From Rhodoflexus caldus (lineage in GTDB: Bacteria; Bacteroidota; Bacteroidia; Cytophagales; Thermoflexibacteraceae): a stretch of 64,000 nt of DNA. The stretch lies in assembly GCF_021206925.1 (NCBI RefSeq), contig NZ_JAJPRF010000010.1:1-64000 (forward strand). The letters run 5' to 3'. Positions 8,636 through 19,505 of the stretch are shown piece by piece. Within the stretch, counting starts at the first letter, position 1. Each line of letters begins with the position of its first letter. The notes under the pieces were generated by a model that ran no database searches, was not told where the DNA came from, and saw nothing but the letters and a program-made list of their open reading frames with translations. The translations under genes and the position numbers were made by a program.

Positions 8636-11600
8636 ATGAAAAGTACAGCACTTTCAAGTATGCTGTTATTTGCCGTTTTATTTCTGGCAAATCAAATATC
8701 AGCCGCTGATTATTATTGGGTTCATCCGGGCACTGCATCAGCCAATTGGGGCGATGCGGCCAACTGGCGCACCACTTCGGGAGGGGGAACTGCTCATGCT
8801 ACGCCGCCCACCGCAGCAGACAATGTGTTTTTTGATGCCAATTCATTTGCGGTAGCAGGCAGAACCGTTGTTGTAAACGTAGCCGCTGTTTGTGCCAATA
8901 TGGTGTGGACAGGTGCAACCAATGCCCCTACGTTTGCTATCAACAATCCGCTTACTATCCATGGTAATCTGACCTTTATTACGGGCATGACGGTAAGCGG
9001 TACAGGAGTAGTAACATTTACCGGGGCTAACCCGCAAACGATTACAATGGCAGGCCGAACTTTTGGCGGCGATGTGTTTTGGACAAAAGACACCGGCTCA
9101 ACTGCTACACTTGCCGATGCCTTTGCCACCAACGGAGCGTTTATTTTGCAACAAGACGGTGATTTTGCCAGTGCCAGCCAAAACATTACCTGCCAGCGTT
9201 TTGAGATGGTAAATGTAGGCACGGCCAATATGGGTACGAGTACCATTAATATTACCGGTGCTTCCAATACGCCGCCAAGCCTTGATTTATCAGGCGGCGG
9301 CACTATTACCCTTGCAACGGCTACCTTGAATTTCAGTAATACAACGGGAGGAACAACCACCCGACTTGTATTGGGCGACAATGCCCGCAATAATGGCAAT
9401 ATCGCCATTGCAGGGGCTGCCGCTTTGAAAAATGTTATCATGGAAGGTTCTGAAAACCACCAGATAGTGGCTTTGAATATTGGCAGCAATGTGAATTTCT
9501 CTCAAAGTACTCCCGGATTTAATTATACTTATAACAGCATTACCGTAGCAGCATCTACTGTAGCCGGTGCAGGTGTAAATTTTGAATCAACGACTGCCGT
9601 AACAGGCACTACTACCGTTGGCAACCTCAATGCCGTTACTTTCAAAGGAGGAAATACCTCTCTGACGGGTGCTGTTTCTTTCGGGAACGGTAACACGGTG
9701 TCTTTTCAAAATACGGGTACGGTTGTTTTTGGTAATACCGCTACATTGACTGCCACCGCAGCAACTACGCCACCATCTACGCTAACTTTTGCCAATACGG
9801 TTACTAACGTAACGCATACGGGAACTGTAACGCTGGGCGGTGTTGCGGGAAGTACGATTCAGTACAATAACACAGGAACGGTAACTTTTTCAGGGCAAAC
9901 CAATCTGACCGGTGCCAATGCGCCGAACTTTAACACATTGACTTTTGCCAATAGCGTAACCAATGTTACTCATAATCAGGTGGTAAATTATGGTGCCAGA
10001 GCCAATGTAACGTACAATAATACGGGTAATGTGGCTTTTAATAATAACCTGATAGGTGGTAACTCCAATACCGTACAGTTTAATAATGCAGGTACAGTAA
10101 CCGTAACAGGTACAACGAATTTTGCCAGTGGTGCCGTACCTGCCACATCAGTTACTTTTGCCGCCACAGTTACTAACGTAACGCATACAGGTGCTGCAAC
10201 CTTTGGAGGAACCGCAGGTAGCACTGTGCAATACAGCAATACAGGTTCAGTATTATTTAGTGGTAATACTACCCTGACCAGTGCTAATGCGCCTAACTCT
10301 AATAATCTGACTTTTGCGAATAGCGTAACTACGGTTTCTCACAGAGGCAACGTATCATTCAACAACCGCGCGCTTGTCAATTACAATAACAGTGGCATTG
10401 TTCAGGTGAGAACAACGGCACCCACATCAGGTATCAATTTTAATGCAGGAGCAAATACCCAAGTTAATTTAAACAATACGAATAACTTCATTGTCTCAGG
10501 CAACGTTGATTTTGGCACAGGCAGCGTCCTTACTTGCAACAATACGGGCAATGTAGACTTTGGCGACAGCGATGCTGCTGTTGAAACTTTCCGTTTACAG
10601 GCTACTTCAACCTTAAATGTAAATGCCACTGTTCAAAATGTGCGATTCTGGGGCAATATTATTGGTGCAGGGGACAACAACACCACATTTAACTTTCAGC
10701 AAATCGGTGATTTGCAAATTGACCAAGATGTGTTAGTGGGTAATACAGTGTCGTTTACTACCAATGCCAGTGTGAAAAATGTATCCATCGGAAGAGATGT
10801 AACTTTCGGTACGGATGCAACTTTCACCATGAACAATAACGGTGCTTTTACCATTGGTCAGAATACTACTTTCGGCAATAATGCCAATATCAATTTTGGA
10901 GGAACTGTTACCAATGCGGTGCTTTCCAGTAATTTGAGTTTAGGAAGCAACAACAAAGCAACGTTTGGCAATGCAGGAAATGTTGAAATCTATGGAGACG
11001 TAACTTACAATGGCGGCGGTAGCAATATTCAATACAACAATGGCGGCACGGTTGATTTCGGCGGAACAGTAACAGGTACGGGTATTACGGGCACGCTTGC
11101 CGTAACTTTTGCCAACGGTGGCAGCACGGCCTATAACGACGCAGTAACTCTTACTACCGCTGCCGGCCCGGGAAACAGCATCACATATCTTTTTGCCGGC
11201 AGCCAAACAGCCAATATCAGTGCCGATTTTACGGCTACCGGAGCTTGCGACAACTTAATTACTCTGGGCAGAACAGGTTCGGGCAGTGCGCTACTTAACC
11301 TGACCGCCGTTCCACCGCATCGCAACTGGGTGCGTGTGAGTGTGTCAAATATTGATGCCTCTTCAATTGCCAACAATATCCGTGCTTATGCCTACACCGA
11401 TGGCGGCGGCAACAGCGGCATTGACTTTAAAAACAACAGTACCTCAGCTAACCGCACGCTCTACTGGGTAGCAGGTGACCCTGCCCGAACAGCTACTACT
11501 AACACGCTTTGGAGCAATGCCAACAACTGGTCGTTTGAGCCGGATGAATTTATTCCTGCCGTATGTATCCCGACGGTGGCCGATTCGGTGGTATTCGGGC

Positions 11601-14600
11601 ATCACGATATTTCATTTTCGCCTGCCCGTGCAACGGTAGATGTGGACGGCAACTATGCCGTAGCAGGTATGCGCTGGTCTGCTACCGACGTAACACCTGC
11701 TAATCCGATTTTGCGCAGTATAGGCGGAACTACCCGCGCGCTGACCATCGCCGGTGCATTTGACTGTTACCGCGCAGCCGGTGCGGTTACTTTCCAGAAT
11801 GAAAGTGCGGCCAATCGCTTGAACTTTACCTTTACGGGAGCAAGAAGAACACCTGCCAACGGTTGGAACGAAATTAGGAGCGGCGGAGTGAATTTCCCTC
11901 GCGAAGTAGTGTTCAACGGCAACGCCAATAACACTCGCTGGCGGTTAATTGACAATTTCAGTGCGCGCATAGATGCAGGGGCAAACCCTGTTAATAACGG
12001 TTCAGTGTATTTGCAGCGCGGCGTATTTGATACCAACGGACAGAATTTAATATTGGGTAGATTTAATGCTAACCGTTTTGGCAGCACCGGAGCACCTTAT
12101 GTCAATACAGACTTTACGTCTCCGCGCGAACTAATTATCAGCGGTAATTCGCGTTGGACAATACAAGGACGTACCGGAGGCATTACAGCCGGCTCTGTAC
12201 CGGACAATCCGGCAATGGACTTGCGCGGCAACGGGTTTGTATTCAATACGCCTTCTCCTGCGTCCTACTGGTATTTCTCAGGTGCTAATAATGACAGCAC
12301 TGCCAATACAGAAGGCCAGTGGGTAGAAATTAACTTAGCAAGGAGTGCCAACGTGGCGCGTGAAGTACCCAATATCGGGGTAGGCTATCGCCATACAGAC
12401 ATTGATTTTCATGTAGATAACCAACTTACCCCTTTCTATTTCCGTGAGCTGCGTTTAAGCAATACCCCCGCACCTCCGAACCGCCAGATATACATCCAAA
12501 CATGGAATGATAACTCTCCGCAGTTAATTTTCAAGGGTTTGGTAGATTTTGGCAACAATACCAACGTAAACCCCAATAATAATGTCGGTACGGTTATCAG
12601 GGGGCCGCATCTCCCCCCTGCCGATGCGGCGTGGAGCAATATCAGCCGTTTTGAAAAACAGGTGATTATCGGCAATAATTCGCAAGTGCCTTTCTGGGGC
12701 AACTACCGCTTTGATGGCCCCATTACCGTTGGCGAACTTTCCCGTGTGTGGTTTTCCAGAAATAACGGAGGGGAGTTAACTGCTCCTTTGGGTAACCGCT
12801 ATCGCTTTAACGATAATGTTACTTTGGGTAAGGCCTCTATTGCTTACTTCTACGGCAGAATAGAGTGGCCGATAGCCGGTAAAACGCTTTCCATTGGCGA
12901 AGATGCATTGGCTTATGTAGGCGATGTACCTTCTACCATTACCTTCCCGACAGAATATGGCAATAACACTTGGCAAAATATAGTGCTGGGGCATCAGGGC
13001 AGGCTTATATTAAACAACGGTGAAGGAGGCGGTGTAAACGTAGAAAATAACATCATTGCAAACCTTACTTTTGGCGAGTTCTCGGTAGTAGAACTAAATA
13101 CGGAAGTGAACTTAACCAACGGTTCTTCCAATCCGCAGACCCGCATTACGGGAACGATGTCGGCCAGTTTCAGCGGTGCATGTTCAAGCTGGGCAACCCT
13201 GCGGTCAATAGTGGACGGCAAGCAAGCCGACCTGATTGTGAACAGTGCCCAGACAATCAATGCGCTGGTAGTAAAAGATGTAAAAGTGGTAGAAAATGTG
13301 CCGGGCATAGATTTGACCGTTAATGCAGGTGCTGATGCGGGTAATAACTCGGGGACAAGCAGCTTGCTATTCACGGGTGCACGCTTAGGGCGCAACTTCT
13401 ACTGGGTAGGCGGTACAAATAAAAACAAAACGCTGAATACCTTCCGCAAAATCAGTGATACCAACTACGATGGCATACCTGATGACAACGGCGACAATGT
13501 GCTGTGGAGCAATCCTGCCAACTGGTATTCGGAAGATGGTACGCTGCCGCGCCGCACTACCTTGACTGCTGCCATGATTGCGGCAGACAACCAGTGTATT
13601 CCGACCATTATTGACAACGTTTACTTCTTAGACGACTCATTCAAAGGAGGCAATAACACGGGTAGTATTTTCCAAAATCGCCGCAACGTGCTGGTAGATA
13701 TTCCGCAGGCACAGGCACGCAATTTTGAGTGGTACATCACCGCCGCTGCTTTTACTCCTTCAGGCAACACGGGTGCAGGTTTTATAGCCAACTGCACTGT
13801 CTGCGGTGGCCCCGCCCGATTCACAAACGAACAACAGCCCATTCTGCCTACTACCGAAATACAGATTGCCGGTAATTTGCGCTGGGTTGCGCCTGGTGGT
13901 ACACTCAGTACAGATGTATTACCGATATCAGAAACTGTGCTTCGCAACGATTTTATTGCCCGTTTCAGTTTTATTGGTAGTGGTACGCCACAATCAGGCC
14001 CGGGTACAGGCCCAACCGTCCACACCATAGAGTCTAACGGTCAGCGTTTTGCAGGCGAAGTATTGTTTGACAACCGTTACAGCACTTGGACACCCATAGA
14101 CCCGATGGATTTAAACAGCCATCGTCATCAAACGTCATACCCCGTTCCACCTGCAACCGTACCGGGAGCTGCAACACCGTGGTCGCGTGCCAGCATTATT
14201 ATCAATCAGGGGGCTTTGGATATGGGCAGTGCTGCTTACAAAGCAGGTACTCCACGCAGAATTAATTTGGAAGGCGATTGGACAATCAGCGCGCTGTTTG
14301 AGCATGCGCATTTTGACGCATCCACCAGTGAGGTAGTATTTGACGGCTCGGCAAATGGGGCAGCCAATGCCAATAATGCCAACATTATCATGAACGAAAA
14401 TATTCGCATACCTGCACCTGCTCAACCCGTCAATAGCCCTACCAATGACCCCAACAGAGATTACGACCCTACTCGTCGTCGTTTTTATGACTTAACCATT
14501 AATAAGCGCCAAAACGACTGGGACGTGCGCGTATTAAACTCTCCCGTGTCAGTATTGCGCAACATCTACGTGCAACAAGGTCGCTTGTGGGACAATGACG

Positions 14601-17600
14601 AAGGCGGTTCTGTTCCCATGCAGATTAAAGGCAAAATCAGCGGTACAGGTACTTTCCGCATGGATGGAGGCACTACGTTGAATCTGGGCAGCAGCACGTG
14701 GGCGGGAGTAAACAATCGGTACGGCGCACCTGCCTACAATTGGGGAACAGAATTCCCTGCGGCGGTCAATGGTTATCCGACCACCTTCCCGTTGGGTTAC
14801 ACAAAAGCCGATATTACGTTGGCAGCTACCAGCAACGTGCGATACTGGCAAAATGGTCATCAGAATGTTTCTATTGTGCCCGATTATGGCAATATTGAGT
14901 TTTTTGGCCATACAGCTCCGACAGACTTCGGAACTAACTGGGATAATCTGCGCAAGCGCCATCTGATGCGGGAAAATGTTACAGGCAATGTAAACTATGC
15001 AGGCGGCAACCACTCGCCCGGTGCAGCATCTGTGCCTGTATTTACACCAACCAATGGCGGTACTTTGACCGTACAAGGCAATTGGGCACAAAACGGTGGC
15101 ATTGATTTTCTTGATAACGGCAATCAGATTAACCTGACAGGCGCTAACCCTACATTCACCGTAGGCGCGTGGGCAATTCTGACCTTAGGTTCCGGCTTAG
15201 ACGCGTTGTCTCTGGATGCTTTGAACAGAACGGTGCCTTTGGTAAACCATGCAACTACTTTCCCTACGGGCACGCCAACACTTGTGCTTGATGACAACAG
15301 TATTGTGAATTACAATGCTGGGGCAGACCAAACAGTCAAAGGATTAAATGGCGGTGGAAATGCTGACTATGGTCATTTGTTGATAGCCAACCGCGACCGC
15401 TCAACTGCTGCGCCACTGCCTTCATTGGTTCGCAAAACGCTGGATGCAGCGGTCAATGTGCGCGGTCAGTTACGTATATATCCCAATGCACATCTGATGG
15501 ATAATGGCAATCAGATTACAATGACGGCAGGAGGCAGATTGCACATGTACCGCGTATTGCCCGCTGTGAACAACGGAACTGTGGCAGCTAATATCAACGG
15601 TCTTTTGGACTTATACGATTTACGTACACTGCCTACAAACAATGGCGTTACTACCGGAAGCCATTTTACAATGATAAACAGCGAAAGCCGCTTAACGTTG
15701 GGCAACGCCACTACTGCTACGACTTTCCCTGCGAACGTGCCCAACACCAATGTGTTTTTACAGGGGCGTACAACTATTGTTTACAATGCAGGCATACCGC
15801 AAAATATCCGCACCTTTACCGATGCTTCGGATAGTACCCGCATCTATTCCAATTTGGTACTGGTAAACCCCGCTGCGAGTGCTACGGCTCCCATCAATAA
15901 AACTGCCGTACAAGAAACAGATTCCGGTGCTGCTGCACAGGCAGCTAATGCGGCAGGTGATGCTACCGTCAATTTTCAAATGAAAGGCGATTTGATTATC
16001 GCGCCCAATAACAGCTTTGTGGACAATGGTTATCAGGTACGCGATGCAAAGAACGTGAATAACGAAGGCCTTTTCCGTATGCCGGTACTGAAAGCTACTG
16101 CCGATGCGATTACGCCTACGGGCGGGCGCACCACGCTGGCAGGCGGCAGTAATACCACGGGTGTCAATGGGGTGAGCCGCATTATACTGGGCACAGCTAC
16201 AATTGCCACGCAGTTTCCTGCTAATTTTGTTGATGCAGAGATTAACTTTGAAATAGCTCCCGCCAGTGGCCTTTATGGCAATGTGGTGTATAACAGCGGC
16301 CGCCGCCAGACTATTAGAGCGTTAAATGACAATACAGGGGGAAGTGTTCGCACCTATGCCAACCTGACGCTGACCAATCCAAGCGATGTTCCCAATGGCC
16401 CTGTACCAAAAACTTCAGGCGGTTCATTCCGTGTGCGGGGTACTATTACCATCAATCCCAATAATAACCTGCGATTGGTCAATGGGCATGTGATTACACC
16501 AACGGTAGTATCTTCCAGTGTGCCGCGCCTGCACATGTTTTCAGCAGTGGCCACAGCGACAAGCGGTACAGCCATCGCCCACAACGACCAGAACATCGGC
16601 GGCGCGGGCGCGGTCAATGGGCCTGCCATTTTTACGCTTGGCAACAGAGATAATGGGAATGGAATTTTCCCTGTATTCCCTGCCTACAATGCCACGCACT
16701 TGTTTTTAGAGCAGGGTACTACCATTGCCTATAACTTTAGCAATAATGCAAGCACGGTGGCCTCACCTGCCAACCAGAACGTACAGGCATTGGGCAACGC
16801 CGCCGATGCGCAGGCAACGTATGCCAACTTGTGGCTGACCGCGCCGCAGACTGTCGCGAATCGTCCGAACGAAGTGGTTTCCAAAACCATAGTAGCAGGT
16901 ACAGTAACAGGTGGTGGTGCTACGGGCTTTACGCAAAACCGTGTGCGCGGCTCATTGGTAATAGCGCCACTGGTCAATCTGGTAGATGGAGGCATCCAAA
17001 TCAACGGCACAGGCAGCGCGGCGCAGGACTTCCGTATGTTTGCCACTACTGCCTCAACTATTGCTTATATGAACACCGCGGCGGCTCACGGGCTTCCATC
17101 CTTGCCTGCCAGCTATGCACCTACTGCCGTGTTTGAATCCATTGCCTATGGCACTGGCAGTATCTTATACGGGGCAGGCAGCGCACCCACAGCAGCCTCC
17201 GACGGTGCATCGGCGCTGACCTTGGGCAATCCGACCACGGCTACCCTGTTCCCAACCTTTACGGGCGCGAATGGTTTTGTAGATGCAAACATCCAGATGG
17301 ACGCGGATACCTATGTGCGCTACAATGCGGGCGTTGCTCAAACCATCCGCGGTTTGTTTGGTGCAACCTTAGGCGCATTGAACAACTATGCTAATGTTGA
17401 ATTGGTGAATCCTGCGGCAACGGGCACGGCAGTAAAAACCCTGAATGGCGACATGCGCATCCGCGGCAATCTGATGGTAGGTGGCAGAGTAGCAGGGAAC
17501 CGCTTTTTGACAACTATCAACTACGCATCTTTTGGACAGCCCAATGAACTCGCGACGGCTAATAACAACATCAATATTCAGGGCAATTGGATAGTATTCA

Positions 17601-19288
17601 GCACCGGCAATCGCAATACGCTGAACAGTACTTTTGATTTTTCGGGAACGGCGAACACCATCAATAACCTGTTTACTGTCGGAACAGGCACTGTAACGTT
17701 TGAAGGTGGTAATCGTGCACAGATATTAGCCTCCGGTAGCGTGGTGAGCGGTACGGGTACAGGCTTTACGCAAACCGTGTCTAACCGATTCCATAATGTA
17801 GTGATAAATAAAGGCACGGCAGGCTCAGTTAATGGCCGCACAGTATATCTGCGCGAAGACCCCATGCTCATCCAACAAACCGCAACCTTTACCAACGGTT
17901 TCTTCTGGAGCAATGCCGACGGGACAGAAAACAGCGGCACGCCAAACCGTCAGGACGATGACAACCAAATTACCTTCCTGAACAATCCGGGGGTGATACA
18001 GGTACTGGGGCCGGGCACTTTTGCAGGCGCGCAAGGGCCTCATAACAACAGCTATGTGGTAGGGGCGGTTCGCAAAATCGGTACGTCGGCCACGGCAGCC
18101 AGCGCGGTAGGCGGTGCCAATACCTTTGACTTCCCGATAGGTCACACTCCGTTTGTAACAGGTGCACTGCCCGATACATGGTTGGGCAGAGGCTACTACT
18201 ACGCTCCATCGGGCGTGTTAGACCTGACCGCCAATCACGATTTTGTAGGGCGTTACTACGGCACCAATGCGAATTTGGCAGGAACGACGATTCCGGCAGG
18301 CATCCGTCCGCAGGACTTGACCAATGCGGGTGCAGGCAGCCACTACCCGACCAATGTGAAGCAGCCATCGCTCCGCTTTATCAATGAGAGTGAGTTCTGG
18401 ACAATTGATTACAGCAACAAAACAGGCCCTGCCACGCCATCAGGTCTTGCATTCCGTGCGAAATTGAGTTGGGACAGCAGCCCGAACCGCACGGCCGTGA
18501 ATACAAGTTTCTCCTCTGCACCGCTGAAAGTGGCGCACTGGACAAACAAAGGCAGCGGCCTGATGTGGTACGATGAAGGCCGTTCGGCAGCCTTGGGCAC
18601 AGAGGCAGACGGCAGAGGAGTGCAGGTGTCGCTCTCCACTACCTACAACGGGCCGTTCAACAATGCCGACGATGCAGTCTCCATCCTGCCGATAGAATTG
18701 GTGAGCTTCAAGGCACGTGCGGTAGATGCGGAAGGCGACCTTGGAAAAGTGGAAATCACTTGGCAGACGGCATGGGAGCGCGATAACGACTACTTTGAGG
18801 TAGAAAAGAGCCGCGACGGCGTAAACTTCCAAAGCATCGCCCGCGTATTACCCAAAGGCAACAACGGCTTCAGCAACAGTATCCAAAACTACGTACACTA
18901 CGACGAGCAGCCGTGGTTGGGCAAAAACTATTACCGCTTGAAGCAGGTAGATTTTGACGGCACGACGACCTATTCAAAAATAGAAGTAGTCATTTTTGAG
19001 CGGAGCGCACTTGCACCGACGGCAGGTAAAATGGAAGTTTACCCCAATCCGTTTGCAAGCAACAGCCAAAGCCTGAAAGTAGTACTTCCTGCGGGTGGCG
19101 TAGGGGCAGGCTGGTTAGTGCTTTGGGACATGGCAGGCCGTGAGATGTACCGCGAGCGGATAGAAGAAGGGCAGACTCAGTTGGAAATCATTCCCGAAGA
19201 AACACAGGGCAAACTGACCAACGGGGCGTACATCATCCGCGCTATTGGCAGGGATAAAGCCTTTACTGCCAAAGTGGTGGTGGAGTAA
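8636..19288 (+). CDS. Giant repeat-rich surface protein with T9SS type A sorting domain
   Basis: A 3550-residue secreted protein. The ATG at 8636 is chosen over an upstream TTG because it opens directly on a signal peptide (residues 1-23, ending NQISA). A YWV...NW module (aromatic start, W-N-ANNW, then a P...D.V.F end) occurs three times, from about residues 27, 943 and 1589. Residues about 330-780 are Asn/Thr/Gly-rich beta repeats, including a 369-base tandem unit. Residues about 2200-2960 hold five copies of a segment built on a TxFP start, a YNAG.xQ.IR core and an NGxxI end. The last about 85 residues, from YPNPF at 3469 to KVVVE, form a type A (TIGR04183-like) sorting domain. The protein is probably a beta-helical adhesin or coat protein exported by the type IX system and fixed to the cell surface. 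Ligand unknown. A leader and a terminator frame it as a single-gene transcript. Confidence 0.9.
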   Translation: MKSTALSSMLLFAVLFLANQISAADYYWVHPGTASANWGDAANWRTTSGGGTAHATPPTAADNVFFDANSFAVAGRTVVVNVAAVCANMVWTGATNAPTFAINNPLTIHGNLTFITGMTVSGTGVVTFTGANPQTITMAGRTFGGDVFWTKDTGSTATLADAFATNGAFILQQDGDFASASQNITCQRFEMVNVGTANMGTSTINITGASNTPPSLDLSGGGTITLATATLNFSNTTGGTTTRLVLGDNARNNGNIAIAGAAALKNVIMEGSENHQIVALNIGSNVNFSQSTPGFNYTYNSITVAASTVAGAGVNFESTTAVTGTTTVGNLNAVTFKGGNTSLTGAVSFGNGNTVSFQNTGTVVFGNTATLTATAATTPPSTLTFANTVTNVTHTGTVTLGGVAGSTIQYNNTGTVTFSGQTNLTGANAPNFNTLTFANSVTNVTHNQVVNYGARANVTYNNTGNVAFNNNLIGGNSNTVQFNNAGTVTVTGTTNFASGAVPATSVTFAATVTNVTHTGAATFGGTAGSTVQYSNTGSVLFSGNTTLTSANAPNSNNLTFANSVTTVSHRGNVSFNNRALVNYNNSGIVQVRTTAPTSGINFNAGANTQVNLNNTNNFIVSGNVDFGTGSVLTCNNTGNVDFGDSDAAVETFRLQATSTLNVNATVQNVRFWGNIIGAGDNNTTFNFQQIGDLQIDQDVLVGNTVSFTTNASVKNVSIGRDVTFGTDATFTMNNNGAFTIGQNTTFGNNANINFGGTVTNAVLSSNLSLGSNNKATFGNAGNVEIYGDVTYNGGGSNIQYNNGGTVDFGGTVTGTGITGTLAVTFANGGSTAYNDAVTLTTAAGPGNSITYLFAGSQTANISADFTATGACDNLITLGRTGSGSALLNLTAVPPHRNWVRVSVSNIDASSIANNIRAYAYTDGGGNSGIDFKNNSTSANRTLYWVAGDPARTATTNTLWSNANNWSFEPDEFIPAVCIPTVADSVVFGHHDISFSPARATVDVDGNYAVAGMRWSATDVTPANPILRSIGGTTRALTIAGAFDCYRAAGAVTFQNESAANRLNFTFTGARRTPANGWNEIRSGGVNFPREVVFNGNANNTRWRLIDNFSARIDAGANPVNNGSVYLQRGVFDTNGQNLILGRFNANRFGSTGAPYVNTDFTSPRELIISGNSRWTIQGRTGGITAGSVPDNPAMDLRGNGFVFNTPSPASYWYFSGANNDSTANTEGQWVEINLARSANVAREVPNIGVGYRHTDIDFHVDNQLTPFYFRELRLSNTPAPPNRQIYIQTWNDNSPQLIFKGLVDFGNNTNVNPNNNVGTVIRGPHLPPADAAWSNISRFEKQVIIGNNSQVPFWGNYRFDGPITVGELSRVWFSRNNGGELTAPLGNRYRFNDNVTLGKASIAYFYGRIEWPIAGKTLSIGEDALAYVGDVPSTITFPTEYGNNTWQNIVLGHQGRLILNNGEGGGVNVENNIIANLTFGEFSVVELNTEVNLTNGSSNPQTRITGTMSASFSGACSSWATLRSIVDGKQADLIVNSAQTINALVVKDVKVVENVPGIDLTVNAGADAGNNSGTSSLLFTGARLGRNFYWVGGTNKNKTLNTFRKISDTNYDGIPDDNGDNVLWSNPANWYSEDGTLPRRTTLTAAMIAADNQCIPTIIDNVYFLDDSFKGGNNTGSIFQNRRNVLVDIPQAQARNFEWYITAAAFTPSGNTGAGFIANCTVCGGPARFTNEQQPILPTTEIQIAGNLRWVAPGGTLSTDVLPISETVLRNDFIARFSFIGSGTPQSGPGTGPTVHTIESNGQRFAGEVLFDNRYSTWTPIDPMDLNSHRHQTSYPVPPATVPGAATPWSRASIIINQGALDMGSAAYKAGTPRRINLEGDWTISALFEHAHFDASTSEVVFDGSANGAANANNANIIMNENIRIPAPAQPVNSPTNDPNRDYDPTRRRFYDLTINKRQNDWDVRVLNSPVSVLRNIYVQQGRLWDNDEGGSVPMQIKGKISGTGTFRMDGGTTLNLGSSTWAGVNNRYGAPAYNWGTEFPAAVNGYPTTFPLGYTKADITLAATSNVRYWQNGHQNVSIVPDYGNIEFFGHTAPTDFGTNWDNLRKRHLMRENVTGNVNYAGGNHSPGAASVPVFTPTNGGTLTVQGNWAQNGGIDFLDNGNQINLTGANPTFTVGAWAILTLGSGLDALSLDALNRTVPLVNHATTFPTGTPTLVLDDNSIVNYNAGADQTVKGLNGGGNADYGHLLIANRDRSTAAPLPSLVRKTLDAAVNVRGQLRIYPNAHLMDNGNQITMTAGGRLHMYRVLPAVNNGTVAANINGLLDLYDLRTLPTNNGVTTGSHFTMINSESRLTLGNATTATTFPANVPNTNVFLQGRTTIVYNAGIPQNIRTFTDASDSTRIYSNLVLVNPAASATAPINKTAVQETDSGAAAQAANAAGDATVNFQMKGDLIIAPNNSFVDNGYQVRDAKNVNNEGLFRMPVLKATADAITPTGGRTTLAGGSNTTGVNGVSRIILGTATIATQFPANFVDAEINFEIAPASGLYGNVVYNSGRRQTIRALNDNTGGSVRTYANLTLTNPSDVPNGPVPKTSGGSFRVRGTITINPNNNLRLVNGHVITPTVVSSSVPRLHMFSAVATATSGTAIAHNDQNIGGAGAVNGPAIFTLGNRDNGNGIFPVFPAYNATHLFLEQGTTIAYNFSNNASTVASPANQNVQALGNAADAQATYANLWLTAPQTVANRPNEVVSKTIVAGTVTGGGATGFTQNRVRGSLVIAPLVNLVDGGIQINGTGSAAQDFRMFATTASTIAYMNTAAAHGLPSLPASYAPTAVFESIAYGTGSILYGAGSAPTAASDGASALTLGNPTTATLFPTFTGANGFVDANIQMDADTYVRYNAGVAQTIRGLFGATLGALNNYANVELVNPAATGTAVKTLNGDMRIRGNLMVGGRVAGNRFLTTINYASFGQPNELATANNNINIQGNWIVFSTGNRNTLNSTFDFSGTANTINNLFTVGTGTVTFEGGNRAQILASGSVVSGTGTGFTQTVSNRFHNVVINKGTAGSVNGRTVYLREDPMLIQQTATFTNGFFWSNADGTENSGTPNRQDDDNQITFLNNPGVIQVLGPGTFAGAQGPHNNSYVVGAVRKIGTSATAASAVGGANTFDFPIGHTPFVTGALPDTWLGRGYYYAPSGVLDLTANHDFVGRYYGTNANLAGTTIPAGIRPQDLTNAGAGSHYPTNVKQPSLRFINESEFWTIDYSNKTGPATPSGLAFRAKLSWDSSPNRTAVNTSFSSAPLKVAHWTNKGSGLMWYDEGRSAALGTEADGRGVQVSLSTTYNGPFNNADDAVSILPIELVSFKARAVDAEGDLGKVEITWQTAWERDNDYFEVEKSRDGVNFQSIARVLPKGNNGFSNSIQNYVHYDEQPWLGKNYYRLKQVDFDGTTTYSKIEVVIFERSALAPTAGKMEVYPNPFASNSQSLKVVLPAGGVGAGWLVLWDMAGREMYRERIEEGQTQLEIIPEETQGKLTNGAYIIRAIGRDKAFTAKVVVE
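9781..10518 (+). repeat. 369-base tandem repeat inside the giant gene
   Basis: Two landmarks recur with the same period: a TTACTAACGTAACGCATA block at 9801 and 10170, and an ACTTTTGC-AATAGCGTAAC block at 9941 and 10310. The period is 369 bases (123 codons), in frame. The copies have diverged at many third positions, so this is an old duplication under coding constraint. Confidence 0.7.
15240..17480 (+). repeat. Five diverged protein-level repeats in the giant gene
   Basis: Copies of a unit opening on a TxFP motif start near 15252, 15720, 16208, 16662 and 17238, so the spacing is uneven (about 454-576 bases). Each holds a YNAG-like core, an IRxL/VKGL element and a later hydrophobic strand block ending in DNGNQI or a variant. 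The repeat is visible in protein but only weakly in DNA. Confidence 0.6.
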
Positions 19289-19306
19289 ATCAATTCTCTT
19301 GCTTGT

Positions 19307-19350
19307 AAACTCCTGTCGGGTTGCCAAAGCCTGACAGGAGTTTTGTTTTT
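19307..19350 (+). terminator. Terminator after the giant gene
   Basis: An 11-bp perfect stem (AAACTCCTGTC at 19307-19317 with its complement at 19333-19343) is followed by a T-rich tract. Confidence 0.8.
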
Positions 19351-19505
19351 GCGGACTTCAACAAAATTTAATCTGCCAAACCGCACAAACCACCCGATTA
19401 TGGTTTAATTTCGCCCAATTTTTGGGCTTGTATCAGCAGCGCCTGTTTTTCCTGCCCGAGAAAGTTCCTTTTCATCCATTTTTCCAAGTAAAAATCTGAT
19501 TTGAG

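Noticed and set aside
9600-11300. Repeats in the giant gene considered as a CRISPR array
   Set aside because: The units are long, diverged, in frame and protein-coding, without fixed short repeats or unique spacers.
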